Below, piece by piece: positions 1-9,472 of a stretch of DNA of 32,955 nt. This DNA is from an uncultured Bacilli bacterium. Its GTDB lineage: Bacteria; Bacillota_I; Bacilli_A; RF39; UBA660. A program made the position numbers and the translations under genes. The DNA lies in contig CANQAQ010000009.1 in assembly GCA_947589275.1 (NCBI GenBank), positions 1 through 32,955 of the forward strand, in the 5' to 3' direction. The notes beneath the pieces were generated by a model. It was given only the letters and a program-made list of their open reading frames with translations. It searched no databases and had not been told where the DNA came from. The stretch's first letter is position 1. Each line of letters starts with the position of its first letter.

Positions 1-69
1 CCTCCTATTATATTTTTAGTATATATAATCATATTTTTTTAGTCAATGTATTTTATAGATATCTACATT

Positions 70-636
70 TTATTTACTTTTTTCTTCATTAATTATTAGT
101 TTAAATTTTTCTATTGCTATATCTAAATCATTATTTACAAGTACATAGTCATAATTTTTTGACTCATTTATTTCATCTATTGCTATCTTAAGACGATTTT
201 CAATATTTTCCTTTGAATCTAGAGCTCTTTGTTCTATTCTATTTTTTAATATTTCTAAATTAGGTGGCATAATAAATATAAGAACACTATCAGGCATTTT
301 CTCTTTTACTTTTTTTGCACCTACTACTTCAATAATTAAAAATACATCTATTCCTTTATTTAAATATTCATAAGTATTAGATTTTAGTGTTCCATAATAA
401 CATTTATTATATTTTGCGTATTCTAAAAAATCATCATTATCTATTTTTTCTTTAAATTCATTTTCTGAAATAAAATAATAATCTTTACCATTAATTTCAT
501 TTTTTCTTGGTTTTCTAGTTGTTGCTGATACTGATAAATAAGCATTATTTTCTTTTAAATATTCAGATACTAATGTATCTTTACCAACTCCACTTGGACC
601 TGATATAACAAATAATTTACCTTTTTTCTTGCTCAT
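70..636 (-). CDS. gmk: Guanylate kinase
   Basis: P-loop VISGPSGVGKDTL, YYFISENEF, and overall guanylate kinase layout; SD ggagg upstream of ATG. Confidence 0.96.
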   Translation of the reverse strand: MSKKKGKLFVISGPSGVGKDTLVSEYLKENNAYLSVSATTRKPRKNEINGKDYYFISENEFKEKIDNDDFLEYAKYNKCYYGTLKSNTYEYLNKGIDVFLIIEVVGAKKVKEKMPDSVLIFIMPPNLEILKNRIEQRALDSKENIENRLKIAIDEINESKNYDYVLVNNDLDIAIEKFKLIINEEKSK

Positions 637-654
637 ATTTTATCCTCCAATTAT

Positions 655-683
655 ATTTTAACAAAATAAGGATTTAATATCAA
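655..683 (-). promoter_or_regulatory. Candidate sigma-A promoter for gmk (TTGATA-N17-TAAAAT)
   Basis: Minus strand: -35 at 678-683, -10 at 655-660, 17 nt spacer, directly after the rpmF terminator. Confidence 0.55.
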
Positions 684-712
684 TAATAAAAAAAGCAACT
701 ATTTAGTTGCTT
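684..712 (-). terminator. Intrinsic terminator of rpmF; stop codon lies in the hairpin
   Basis: Stem aagcaact (693-700) / agttgctt (705-712), U-rich tract on the minus strand; rpmF TAG is at 699-701. Confidence 0.8.
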
Positions 713-887
713 CTTCTTTTTCTACTACATTTGTTCCTTTATAAAATCCACATTCTGGACATGCTCTATGAGGTCTTATATCAGCACCACAATTTGAACA
801 TTTAATAGTTCCATTTGCTTCAATTTTATAATGAGTTCTTCTCATTCTACCTCTTGTTTTAGATATTTTTCTAAATGGTACAGCCAT
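699..887 (-). CDS. rpmF: 50S ribosomal protein L32
   Basis: MAVPFRKISKTRGRMRRTHYK plus zinc finger CSNCG...CPECG; start trimmed to MAVPFR with SD aaggag. Confidence 0.96.
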   Translation of the reverse strand: MAVPFRKISKTRGRMRRTHYKIEANGTIKCSNCGADIRPHRACPECGFYKGTNVVEKEEATK

Positions 888-891
888 TTTT

Positions 892-1389
892 TCACTCCTT
901 CCCTTGTTCACCTAAAAATTCTTTTAATTTTTCTGCGATTTCATTATTATTTTTGATATCCTTTTCATCAGTTATAAATCTCCATCCATCTCCATCAATA
1001 TTTTTAACATGGATATTTGGATCTACAACTTTCAAAGGTACTTCCAATATAATATTTTGCCATATAATTGGGATTAAATCAATACTATTATTAATAATTT
1101 TGTTATTTTCTTCTATATTTTCATTATCAATACTTATTATTTCATTAATATTTATATCAATATTATATGGTACTTCATTAAGAGATATACTGCATATTAA
1201 TATCAAAGTACATTTTATATTTAATGATATTTCATAATCATTACCACTTGGTGAAATATGTCCATTAACATGTAAATCTTTTATATTTTTAATATCAGTA
1301 TTTTTAAAATATTCATTATCAATTATAACATCTTCATCAATATATATAATATTATTATCTGTAATTAGTTTTGTTAAATCTATTTTCAT
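892..1389 (-). CDS. DUF177/YceD (YlbN) family protein
   Basis: Immediately upstream of rpmF as in many bacteria; C-terminal motif WQNIILEVPLKVVDPN; start moved to MKIDLTKL (SD aggggtg); ends with TGA. Confidence 0.85.
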   Translation of the reverse strand: MKIDLTKLITDNNIIYIDEDVIIDNEYFKNTDIKNIKDLHVNGHISPSGNDYEISLNIKCTLILICSISLNEVPYNIDININEIISIDNENIEENNKIINNSIDLIPIIWQNIILEVPLKVVDPNIHVKNIDGDGWRFITDEKDIKNNNEIAEKLKEFLGEQGKE

Positions 1390-1504
1390 ATATAACACCC
1401 CTTTAGGCAAATTAATTATATATTAAAGTCATAAAAAAATCAAATATTTAGTTACTAAATATAAAATTAATGGTAAAATACTAAGAAAGAAGGAGAATTA
1501 TATT

Positions 1505-2629
1505 ATGTGTACAGTTGGAATAATATGTGAATATAATCCATTTCATAATGGTCATTTATATCATCTTAATAAAATTAAAGAAATGTTTGATAATCCTACT
1601 ATTATTCTTGTTATGAGTGGTAATTTTACTCAAAGAGGAGATTCATCTATAATAAATAAATGGGATAAAACTTCTATTGCTCTTGAATTAGGTATAGATT
1701 TAGTTATTGAGCTTCCTTTTGAATTTGCTACTCAATCAGCAGATATTTTTGCATATGGTGCATGTTTTATATTAAATAAACTTAAAGTAGATTATTTAGT
1801 ATTTGGTAGTGAATCAAATGATATTAATATGCTTACTAATATTGCTAAAGTTCAGCTTACTAATGAATATGAATCTTTAGTTAAAAAATATTTAAATAAA
1901 AAATATAATTATCCAACTTCTTTATCTAAAGCACTTAATGAATTTGGTTTTTATAATATAAATACACCAAATGATATATTAGGTTTATCATACATAAGAG
2001 AATTAATTAAATTAAATAGTTCTATTAAACCTATTACTATAAAAAGAACAAACGATTATAATGATAAAAATTTATCTAACAATATAACAAGTGCAAATAG
2101 TATTAGAGAAAATATTAATAAAATTGATATTAGTCCATATGTACCAAAAATTGTATTAAAATATTTAAATAAAGATTTATATTTTATTGAAGATTATTTT
2201 CCATATTTAAAATATAAAATTTTAAGTGAAATTGATAATATTAATATATATCAAACAGTTGATGAAGGAATTGAAAATAAAATAAAAAAAGTAATATCAA
2301 AATCTAATACATATGAAGAACTTATAAATAATATAAAATCAAAAAGATATACCCAAAGTAAAATAAAAAGAATGCTTTTACATATATTAGTATCATTTAC
2401 AAAAGAAGAAGCAAGTAAAAGAAAAGAAGTTAAATATATTAGAATTTTAGGATTTAATAAAAAAGGACAAAAATATCTAAATAAAATAAAAAAAGATATA
2501 GATATTCCTATTATTACTAAGTTTAAAAAAGAATTAGAATTTGAACTTAAAATAACTAGTATATATTCTATTATAAATAATAATGATTTAGTAAAAAAAG
2601 AGATTAATAATTTAATTATTAAAAATTAA
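1505..2629 (+). CDS. tmcAL: tRNA(Met) cytidine acetate ligase (TmcAL/YlbM)
   Basis: VGIICEYNPFHNGHLYHL nucleotidyltransferase motif, VMSGNFTQRG, ELPFEFATQSAD; SD aaggag. Confidence 0.93.
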   Translation: MCTVGIICEYNPFHNGHLYHLNKIKEMFDNPTIILVMSGNFTQRGDSSIINKWDKTSIALELGIDLVIELPFEFATQSADIFAYGACFILNKLKVDYLVFGSESNDINMLTNIAKVQLTNEYESLVKKYLNKKYNYPTSLSKALNEFGFYNINTPNDILGLSYIRELIKLNSSIKPITIKRTNDYNDKNLSNNITSANSIRENINKIDISPYVPKIVLKYLNKDLYFIEDYFPYLKYKILSEIDNINIYQTVDEGIENKIKKVISKSNTYEELINNIKSKRYTQSKIKRMLLHILVSFTKEEASKRKEVKYIRILGFNKKGQKYLNKIKKDIDIPIITKFKKELEFELKITSIYSIINNNDLVKKEINNLIIKN

Positions 2630-2637
2630 TCTCTTTT
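2596..2637. terminator. Bidirectional hairpin between convergent tmcAL and holA
   Basis: Perfect 13 bp stem aaaagagattaat (2596-2608) / attaatctctttt (2625-2637); tmcAL stop is in the 3' arm and the holA stop (2636-2638) overlaps its end. Confidence 0.7.
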
Positions 2638-3589
2638 ATATATCTAATAAAAACATTTCAAGTCCAAAGTTTTTATCAATTTCTCCACTTTTTATTTTAA
2701 AATCTAATTTTTGTAATTGTCTTAAATATTTAATTAATTGATTTATAGTAAATGATGTTTGAGTAGCAAGTTTTACTCTATATGGATGTTCATTTATTAT
2801 AGATGCCATATCTTTTTCTTTATATCCATTTTTAATCATTAATTTTACTTGAAGGATTAATCTAAATTGATTTGCAATCATAACAATTAACTTTATTGGC
2901 TCTTCACCTTTAAGTAGTAAATCATTATAAATATTTATTATTTTTTCTTTATTTTTTTCAAGAATTGCATTAATAAGTTCAAATATATTATCTTCTATAT
3001 TTTTAAATACTAGGTTATCTACATCAATAGCAGTAATATTTTTATCATCTTCTTTATATAAAAATATTTTATTACATTCATTTATTAAATTAGAAAGATT
3101 ACTAGATGATTTTTCTATTAATAAACTAAGTGCATCATTTTGTATATTATAACCATTTTCATTAATATAATTTCTTAAATAATTATTTAAGTTATGACTA
3201 AGTATTTTATTACATTCTATTACTGTTGAATTTTTCTTTAGTTCTTTTACTATTTTCTTTCTATCATCTAATTTTTCTTTTCTAACTATAAAAACTAAAT
3301 ATACATCAGTAAATGGATTATTAATATATTTAATTAAAGAATCAATATCATGATTTATTTCCTTTTTATTATCTCCTGTTAAAAATGAACAACCTTCACA
3401 TATAATTATTTTTTTACTATCAAACATACTAACTATAGATGCTTCTTCTATTGCATTAATAACATTTTCTATATCTAAGTTATATTTTGTTATATTATCT
3501 TCTATAATATTATTTTCATCTATTATTTTTTTTAATTCTTTATTAATTAAATAATCTTCTAAACCATATATTAAATATATATTTTTCAT
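2636..3589 (-). CDS. holA: DNA polymerase III subunit delta
   Basis: N-terminal YLIYGLEDYLINKEL, central ELINAILEKNKEKIINIYNDLLLKGEEPIKLIVMIANQFRLILQVK. Confidence 0.88.
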   Translation of the reverse strand: MKNIYLIYGLEDYLINKELKKIIDENNIIEDNITKYNLDIENVINAIEEASIVSMFDSKKIIICEGCSFLTGDNKKEINHDIDSLIKYINNPFTDVYLVFIVRKEKLDDRKKIVKELKKNSTVIECNKILSHNLNNYLRNYINENGYNIQNDALSLLIEKSSSNLSNLINECNKIFLYKEDDKNITAIDVDNLVFKNIEDNIFELINAILEKNKEKIINIYNDLLLKGEEPIKLIVMIANQFRLILQVKLMIKNGYKEKDMASIINEHPYRVKLATQTSFTINQLIKYLRQLQKLDFKIKSGEIDKNFGLEMFLLDI

Positions 3590-3601
3590 ATAATCACCAA
3601 T

Positions 3602-6145
3602 CTATTTTTTATTTATTAATTGTTTTAATTCAAATAATTTATTTATTGCATCTATTGGAGTCATTTCAAGAGGATTAATTTTCTTTAACTCTTCTTCTAT
3701 TATATTACTTTTATTATCTTCTTCAAATTCAATTGACATTTGTTCTACATCAGTATGTTTTATTTTTCCTTCTTTTTCATATTTACTTAATATTTCAGTA
3801 GCTCTTTTTATTAAATCATTTGGAAGTTTTGCAAGTTTTGCAACATGTATACCATAACTTTTATCAATACTTCCATCTTTTATTTTATGTAAAAATGTAA
3901 TATTTCCATCTTCTTCTTTTGCTGATACATGTACATTTTTTAAATGTTTATGATTCTTTTCTAAATCAGTTAATTCATGATAATGTGTTGAGAAAAAAGT
4001 TTTTGCTTTTACTTTATCATGAATATATTCTATTATTGCTGCTGCTAAACTCATACCATCATATGTTGCTGTTCCTCTTCCTAATTCATCAAATAATATT
4101 AAACTATTTTCAGTTGCATTAGTAATTGCATTATTTGCTTCCATCATTTCTACCATAAATGTTGATTCTCCGGAAACTAGATCATCACTTGCACCTATTC
4201 TTGTAAATATTTTATCAAATATAGGTATATTAGCATAACTAGCAGGTACAAATGAACCAATTTGTGCCATTACTACTATATTGGCCATTTGTCTCATAAA
4301 TGTTGATTTACCTGCCATATTTGGACCTGTTATTAAGATAATTAAATCATCTTTATTAAATAATATATCATTAGGTGTAAATTCCTTACCATCTAATACT
4401 TTTTCAATAACAGGGTGTCTTGCATCTTTTATATCGATTATGTGTTCATTATTTAATATAGGCCTTACATAATTATTTTCTTCAGCAACTACAGCAAGTG
4501 AAGATAATACATCAATTTCACTTAATATATGTGATAAATCTTGTAATTTTGGAATATATGATTTAACTATATCCCTAATATCTATAAATAACTCATATTC
4601 TAAAGATATTATCTTTTCTTCTGCACCTAAAATTAATGCTTCTTTTTCTTTTAATAACGGAGTTACAAATCTTTCACAATTTGCAAGTGTTTGTTTTCTT
4701 TCATAACCAAATTCTTCTTTAATATCTTTACATGCACCTTTACTAACTTCTATATAATAACCAAATATTCTATTATATCCTACCTTTAAAGTTTTAATAC
4801 CTGTCTTTTCTCTTTCTTCTTTTTCCATATTAGATACAAAGTCTTTATTACCTTTTCTTGAATCTTTTAAAAAATCTAGTTCTTCATTATAACCTTTTTT
4901 TATTAAATATCCTTCTTTTAATGTAATAGGTGCATCTTCATATATAGAGTTTTCAAGTAATTCATAAAGTTCATTAAATTCATCAATTTTACAATAATTT
5001 ATACTTTTTAATATTTTATTTATATCTGGAAGTACCTTTAATGAAGTCTTTAGTTGTAATAAATCTCTAGCATTTGCAGAACCAAAAGATATTCTACCTA
5101 ATATTCTTTCTAAATCATATATATTTGATAATAATTCTCTTAATTCTTCTTTTAATATAAACTCTTTTATTAATGTTTCAACTACTTCATATCTTTTTTC
5201 TATCTTTTCTTTATTAACAAGTGGACTTAAAATATAATTTTTAAGTTTTCTACTACCCATTGCAGTTTTTGTTTTATCAAGTAACCATAAAAGAGAATAT
5301 TTTTTTTCTTTTGTCCTAATATTTTCAATTAATTCAAGATTCCTTTTAGTATGAATATCCATTTTTAAAAATGAATTTTCTTCTACTATTACTACTTTTT
5401 GAATATGAGATAAAGATCTTTTTTGTGTATTTTCTAAATAAGATAATAAATATTTTATACTTTCTATTATTCTATCATCTTTTATATTACTATAAATATT
5501 ACTATAATCATTTTGAAGATTAGTATTATTATATAAAGATATTGTAATATTATAATTTCTTTTTAAAGTATCTAATATAAGTTTATCAAAATCAGTTTTA
5601 ATAACTATTTCTTTTATATTTCTTTCTAATAATTCTGATATTAATATATCATTATCATGATCAATTATAAATGCATAAAACTCACCTGTTGTTATATCCA
5701 TATAACTAATACTATATAAATATTTTAAATCAAGTACACTTCCAATATAATTATTAGAACCTTCATCAATAAATTCACTATTCATTCTAGTACCTGATGA
5801 TATTACTTGTACTATATCTCTTTTTACTATTCCTTTAGCATTTTTAGGATCTTCTGTTTGTTCACAAATTGCTACTTTATATCCTTTTTCAACTAATTTT
5901 TCAATATATATATTTGCAGAATGATATGGTACCCCGCACATAGGAACTTTTTCATCTAATCCACATGATTTACCTGTAAGTGTAAGTTCTAGCTCTTTTG
6001 ATGCTATAAGAGCATCTTCAAAAAACATTTCATAGAAATCTCCAAGTCTAAAAAATAATATATTATCTAAATTTTGCTCTTTAATTTGTAAATATTGCTT
6101 CATCATAGGAGTTATTCTATCTAAATCAACATCTTCTCTTCTCAT
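3602..6145 (-). CDS. mutS: DNA mismatch repair protein MutS
   Basis: TPMMKQYLQIKEQN, FFRLGDFYEMFFEDA, Walker A ITGPNMAGKSTFMRQ, DELGRGTATYDG; ATG at 6145 preferred over the GTG at 6154 because aaggtgag is the SD. Confidence 0.97.
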   Translation of the reverse strand: MRREDVDLDRITPMMKQYLQIKEQNLDNILFFRLGDFYEMFFEDALIASKELELTLTGKSCGLDEKVPMCGVPYHSANIYIEKLVEKGYKVAICEQTEDPKNAKGIVKRDIVQVISSGTRMNSEFIDEGSNNYIGSVLDLKYLYSISYMDITTGEFYAFIIDHDNDILISELLERNIKEIVIKTDFDKLILDTLKRNYNITISLYNNTNLQNDYSNIYSNIKDDRIIESIKYLLSYLENTQKRSLSHIQKVVIVEENSFLKMDIHTKRNLELIENIRTKEKKYSLLWLLDKTKTAMGSRKLKNYILSPLVNKEKIEKRYEVVETLIKEFILKEELRELLSNIYDLERILGRISFGSANARDLLQLKTSLKVLPDINKILKSINYCKIDEFNELYELLENSIYEDAPITLKEGYLIKKGYNEELDFLKDSRKGNKDFVSNMEKEEREKTGIKTLKVGYNRIFGYYIEVSKGACKDIKEEFGYERKQTLANCERFVTPLLKEKEALILGAEEKIISLEYELFIDIRDIVKSYIPKLQDLSHILSEIDVLSSLAVVAEENNYVRPILNNEHIIDIKDARHPVIEKVLDGKEFTPNDILFNKDDLIILITGPNMAGKSTFMRQMANIVVMAQIGSFVPASYANIPIFDKIFTRIGASDDLVSGESTFMVEMMEANNAITNATENSLILFDELGRGTATYDGMSLAAAIIEYIHDKVKAKTFFSTHYHELTDLEKNHKHLKNVHVSAKEEDGNITFLHKIKDGSIDKSYGIHVAKLAKLPNDLIKRATEILSKYEKEGKIKHTDVEQMSIEFEEDNKSNIIEEELKKINPLEMTPIDAINKLFELKQLINKK

Positions 6146-6162
6146 ACTACTCACCTTATAAA

Positions 6163-6192
6163 ATTATACCATTTTTTTTACATTTTGAACAA
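6163..6192 (-). promoter_or_regulatory. Candidate sigma-A promoter for mutS (TTGTTC-N18-TATAAT, extended -10 TGG)
   Basis: Minus strand -10 at 6163-6168 preceded by TGG; -35 at 6187-6192 abuts the upstream terminator U tract. Confidence 0.55.
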
Positions 6193-6217
6193 GAAAAAAA
6201 GTCTACAAAATAGACTT
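6191..6217 (-). terminator. Intrinsic terminator of the 71-aa ORF
   Basis: Stem aagtcta (6199-6205) / tagactt (6211-6217), U-rich tract on minus strand; gene stop 6216-6218 overlaps the stem. Confidence 0.75.
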
Positions 6218-6431
6218 AATAATTAATATAAAACATTGATAACGATAAAATTAAATTTTTTTCTTTTTTTGAATCCATAGTTATTATTTTATTAAGTGTT
6301 TCTTTCGCTAATGAAATAGATTCACATTCTAATATTTTTGAAAGTTCAACACAATTTAAATCGATTAATTTATCCATATTCCCAAGTGTTGGAAATTTTT
6401 GAAAAATTTGATTTAGTAACGTTCTTTTCAT
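6216..6431 (-). CDS. Hypothetical 71-aa protein
   Basis: ORF with SD gagggaatt, own terminator, no recognisable motif. Confidence 0.6.
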   Translation of the reverse strand: MKRTLLNQIFQKFPTLGNMDKLIDLNCVELSKILECESISLAKETLNKIITMDSKKEKNLILSLSMFYINY

Positions 6432-6502
6432 TTAATTCCCTCTTTTTTATATTTTCCAAGATGATATTATATAAAAAAGTTATATTATTGTCAATTTTTG
6501 TA

Positions 6503-7114
6503 CTATAATTTTTTTATAAATTCTTCTATTATTTTTTTACTATTTATATCATTTTTTATATCTTCTGGATGAAACTGTATACCAATGAAGAATTTTTTAT
6601 TTTTATCTTCTACTGCTTCTATTATATTATCATCACTAATAGCTGATATATCTAATTTTGTATTATCTACTTTAAATGAATGTCTACTATTAACTAATAT
6701 AGTATCTTTTTTTAATATATTAAATAAATATGTATTTTTCTTAATATTTATTTTATGAACATATTTTATATTGCTTAAATGTTTATTATTTTCTAATTTT
6801 AGTAAATTACCATTAAATGCTAAAGACATTTGCTGCATACCAAGACATATACCAAGAGTAGGTTTATCAATATCATACAAATATTTAACCAATTTTATAT
6901 TTTTTTCATCTATATAATTCCCTCCTGGTAATATTATTCCATCACATAAATTTATACTATATTTTATATATTCATAATTAATATTTTCATTTATTATTAT
7001 TCCTAATATATTTATATTATTATAATTTATATATTCTAATATACTATTTGAAATTATATAATTTATTTTATTATTTTCATCTAATTTTCTTAATATAACA
7101 CCAATTGTTTTCAT
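6503..7114 (-). CDS. Class I glutamine amidotransferase / peptidase C26-like protein
   Basis: DGIILPGGN, LGICLGMQQMS nucleophile elbow, IGIQFHPED; start trimmed to MKTIGVILR because MLILGGD spans the SD. Confidence 0.85.
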   Translation of the reverse strand: MKTIGVILRKLDENNKINYIISNSILEYINYNNINILGIIINENINYEYIKYSINLCDGIILPGGNYIDEKNIKLVKYLYDIDKPTLGICLGMQQMSLAFNGNLLKLENNKHLSNIKYVHKINIKKNTYLFNILKKDTILVNSRHSFKVDNTKLDISAISDDNIIEAVEDKNKKFFIGIQFHPEDIKNDINSKKIIEEFIKKL

Positions 7115-7140
7115 ATCTCCTCCTAATATAAGCATATATA
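7111..7140 (+). promoter_or_regulatory. Candidate sigma-E-like promoter for ylbJ
   Basis: tcATATc (7111-7117), 15 nt spacer, CATATATA (7133-7140); weak specificity in AT-rich DNA. Confidence 0.25.
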
Positions 7141-7156
7141 TTAAAAGGAGAATAAT

Positions 7157-8053
7157 ATGAAAAAATTTAAAAATTTAATATTCATAATATTATTTTTAAT
7201 ATTAGAATTTTATTTATTATATGATTCAAAAGATGTAGTTAATAGTTTTAATAAAACTTTAAATATATGTCTTTATACGCTTATGCCTACTATGTTTTTA
7301 TCTATTTTATTTTCTCAGGTATTAATTAATTTACAATTTGAAAAATATATTCCAAAATTTATTATTAATTTTTTTTCTTATTTATTTAAGATAAATCCAA
7401 AAGATGTAATTATTTTTATGTTATCTATTATAAGTGGATACCCAAATAATGCAAAAATGTTAAATAATAATAGTAATTTAAATACTATAATAAATTTTAC
7501 AAATTTTGTTAATCCTATATTTTTAATATGTACAGTTGGTGCAATATATTTAAAAGATATTCGTATAATAATATTAATTTTTTTATCACATATTTTAACT
7601 AATATAATTATAGGAATTATATTAAGAAATAAATATATTTATAATAAATATACAGTTAACAATAATACTAATATAGATTTTTTTAAGGTTTATTATAATT
7701 CACTTAAAGTAGTTGCAAATTCTTTAGTTTTAATATTTTCAAATATACTTTTCTTTTCAGTTTTAATATCTCTTCTCTCAAATATATTACCATTTAATAA
7801 TATAATTAATAGTCTATTAATTGGTATAGTTGAATTTTCAAATGGAATATATTTAATATCTAATCTTAATATAGATATTTTTTTAAAAGGGTTATTAATC
7901 ATAATAATAATTACTTTTGGTTCATTTAGTGTTCATATGCAAATGATAAGTATAAATGAAAAAATAAAATATACTAAATATCTTCTTTATCGAATATTAA
8001 GTATATTTATATCTATAATTCTATATTTAATCTTCTATTATCTTTTCTACTAA
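7157..8053 (+). CDS. ylbJ: Sporulation integral membrane protein YlbJ-like
   Basis: Multi-spanning protein with IISGYPNNAKML and TNFVNPIFLICTVG; SD aaggag. Confidence 0.82.
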   Translation: MKKFKNLIFIILFLILEFYLLYDSKDVVNSFNKTLNICLYTLMPTMFLSILFSQVLINLQFEKYIPKFIINFFSYLFKINPKDVIIFMLSIISGYPNNAKMLNNNSNLNTIINFTNFVNPIFLICTVGAIYLKDIRIIILIFLSHILTNIIIGIILRNKYIYNKYTVNNNTNIDFFKVYYNSLKVVANSLVLIFSNILFFSVLISLLSNILPFNNIINSLLIGIVEFSNGIYLISNLNIDIFLKGLLIIIIITFGSFSVHMQMISINEKIKYTKYLLYRILSIFISIILYLIFYYLFY

Positions 8054-8350
8054 TTTAAATCCTTCTTCTAAGCTTTTTGTTATACCATTATATAATGTAT
8101 CAGATAGTTTAGATGCAATATTAGTAATTCTATTATCATAATTTTTTATATCTTCTACTAAATAATCATTTAAATTAACATTTTTTCCATTTTCTATATC
8201 TTCTTCAAATTTTTTTATAGATTCTTCTGTTAATTCTTTTTGTTTTTTATTTTCATATTCATAATAACCAGATTTTGATGCACCATATATTGATAAAAAT
8301 ATAACAAATAAACAAAAAACTGTTGTATTAAATATCTTTTTAGGTTTCAT
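8027..8350 (-). CDS. Small membrane-anchored protein after spoIIP (position of B. subtilis yqxA)
   Basis: ORF with one N-terminal TM segment, SD aaaggaaaa, 1-nt gap after spoIIP; 3' end overlaps ylbJ by 27 nt. Confidence 0.75.
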   Translation of the reverse strand: MKPKKIFNTTVFCLFVIFLSIYGASKSGYYEYENKKQKELTEESIKKFEEDIENGKNVNLNDYLVEDIKNYDNRITNIASKLSDTLYNGITKSLEEGFKLVEKIIED

Positions 8351-8351
8351 A

Positions 8352-9389
8352 TTATTTTCCTTTCATGTATTTTTCTAATACAACACTTAATGCATCAACT
8401 GTATTTAATACTTCATCTATAGTATTTTCTTTTGCTCCTACCTCAATAAGCATTACATTTGGTGAAATATCTTGATTATATGCAACAGTCCATCCTTTTG
8501 TTTCTCTTTTATATACTCCTCTTGACATACAAGGATATAATTCATCAGATATATCATCTAATTGTCTTACTATTTTTTCATTTTCTAAATATGTTTCATT
8601 ACTTGTTCCTATAACAAATAATATCCTTGCATAATTTTTACCATCTATTGTACATGTTGAAATATCTTTACTTACTGAATCACGATGTATATCAATAAAA
8701 TATTTTAAAGTAGAATACTTATTTTTAGCATTATTTATAAATATTCTTGTAGTAGAATATAATTCACTAGATGCAATATTAGATATTCTCATAAATTCTG
8801 CCATATTAGTATCTTCTACAATTGTTTTAATTCCTCTTTTATTTAACTTTTCTGAAAGTAAATATGATGTCATCATAATATTTGGATTAATATTATAATT
8901 TTCAAGACCACTATTAGAATATGTTTCTAATTGATGTGTATTATATATATATACTTGTGGATCATTAATTTCCATACTACTTGGATTACTTATATAAGAT
9001 GTTAATTTTTCATATGTATCAATTTCATAATCATCTTCAGCCATAGTTTCATCTTTAATTACATTTTTATTTGTTTTACTATTAACTTTTGTAGTCGTTA
9101 ACTTATCATCTAATAATGTAACTGGTTTTGATAAATCTAATTTAGATAATAATTTTAAACTTTCATTTACTATAAATGTATAATTAGATTTCTCAGTTTT
9201 ATACGATTCATTAAGTAAAAATTTAACATATTCTTCATTTTTTATATCTAAATCACTACTTGTAAAATATTTAATAGTAAATAAATATGAAACTAAAATA
9301 ATTAATATTAAAAAAATAAATTTAATACCTTTAAAACTAAATTTCTTTTTAGAGTTACTTTTTAAATTTATCTTTTTCATAATTATCAC
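8352..9389 (-). CDS. spoIIP: Stage II sporulation protein P
   Basis: VYIYNTHQLETY, FIDIHRDS, ARILFVIGTSN, NQDISPNVMLIEVGAKENTIDEV. Confidence 0.93.
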   Translation of the reverse strand: MIIMKKINLKSNSKKKFSFKGIKFIFLILIILVSYLFTIKYFTSSDLDIKNEEYVKFLLNESYKTEKSNYTFIVNESLKLLSKLDLSKPVTLLDDKLTTTKVNSKTNKNVIKDETMAEDDYEIDTYEKLTSYISNPSSMEINDPQVYIYNTHQLETYSNSGLENYNINPNIMMTSYLLSEKLNKRGIKTIVEDTNMAEFMRISNIASSELYSTTRIFINNAKNKYSTLKYFIDIHRDSVSKDISTCTIDGKNYARILFVIGTSNETYLENEKIVRQLDDISDELYPCMSRGVYKRETKGWTVAYNQDISPNVMLIEVGAKENTIDEVLNTVDALSVVLEKYMKGK

Positions 9390-9422
9390 CTTTAATATAT
9401 TCTAATAAAGCAATAATAATTA

Positions 9423-9432
9423 TTTTGTCGAA
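9423..9432 (+). promoter_or_regulatory. Candidate Spo0A box (TTTTGTCGAA) upstream of spoIIP
   Basis: Perfect TGTCGAA core at 9426-9432, between the gpr terminator and spoIIP. Confidence 0.4.
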
Positions 9433-9434
9433 GT

Positions 9435-9466
9435 AAAAAAAATAATATAAATTTTATATTATTTTT
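9435..9466 (-). terminator. Candidate terminator after gpr (A/U-only stem)
   Basis: 13 bp stem aaaaataatataa (9438-9450) / ttatattattttt (9454-9466), 3-nt loop, U tract on minus strand. Confidence 0.55.
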
Positions 9467-9472
9467 ACATAA

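Noticed and set aside
875-1237. Plus-strand 120-aa ORF
   Set aside because: Antisense to the DUF177/YceD gene; low-complexity hydrophobic translation typical of reversed AT-rich coding sequence.
3919-4472. Plus-strand ORFs 3919..4122 and 4281..4472
   Set aside because: Antisense to conserved mutS ATPase region; no SD support or motif.
7693-7902. Minus-strand 69-aa ORF
   Set aside because: Antisense to ylbJ with no independent support.
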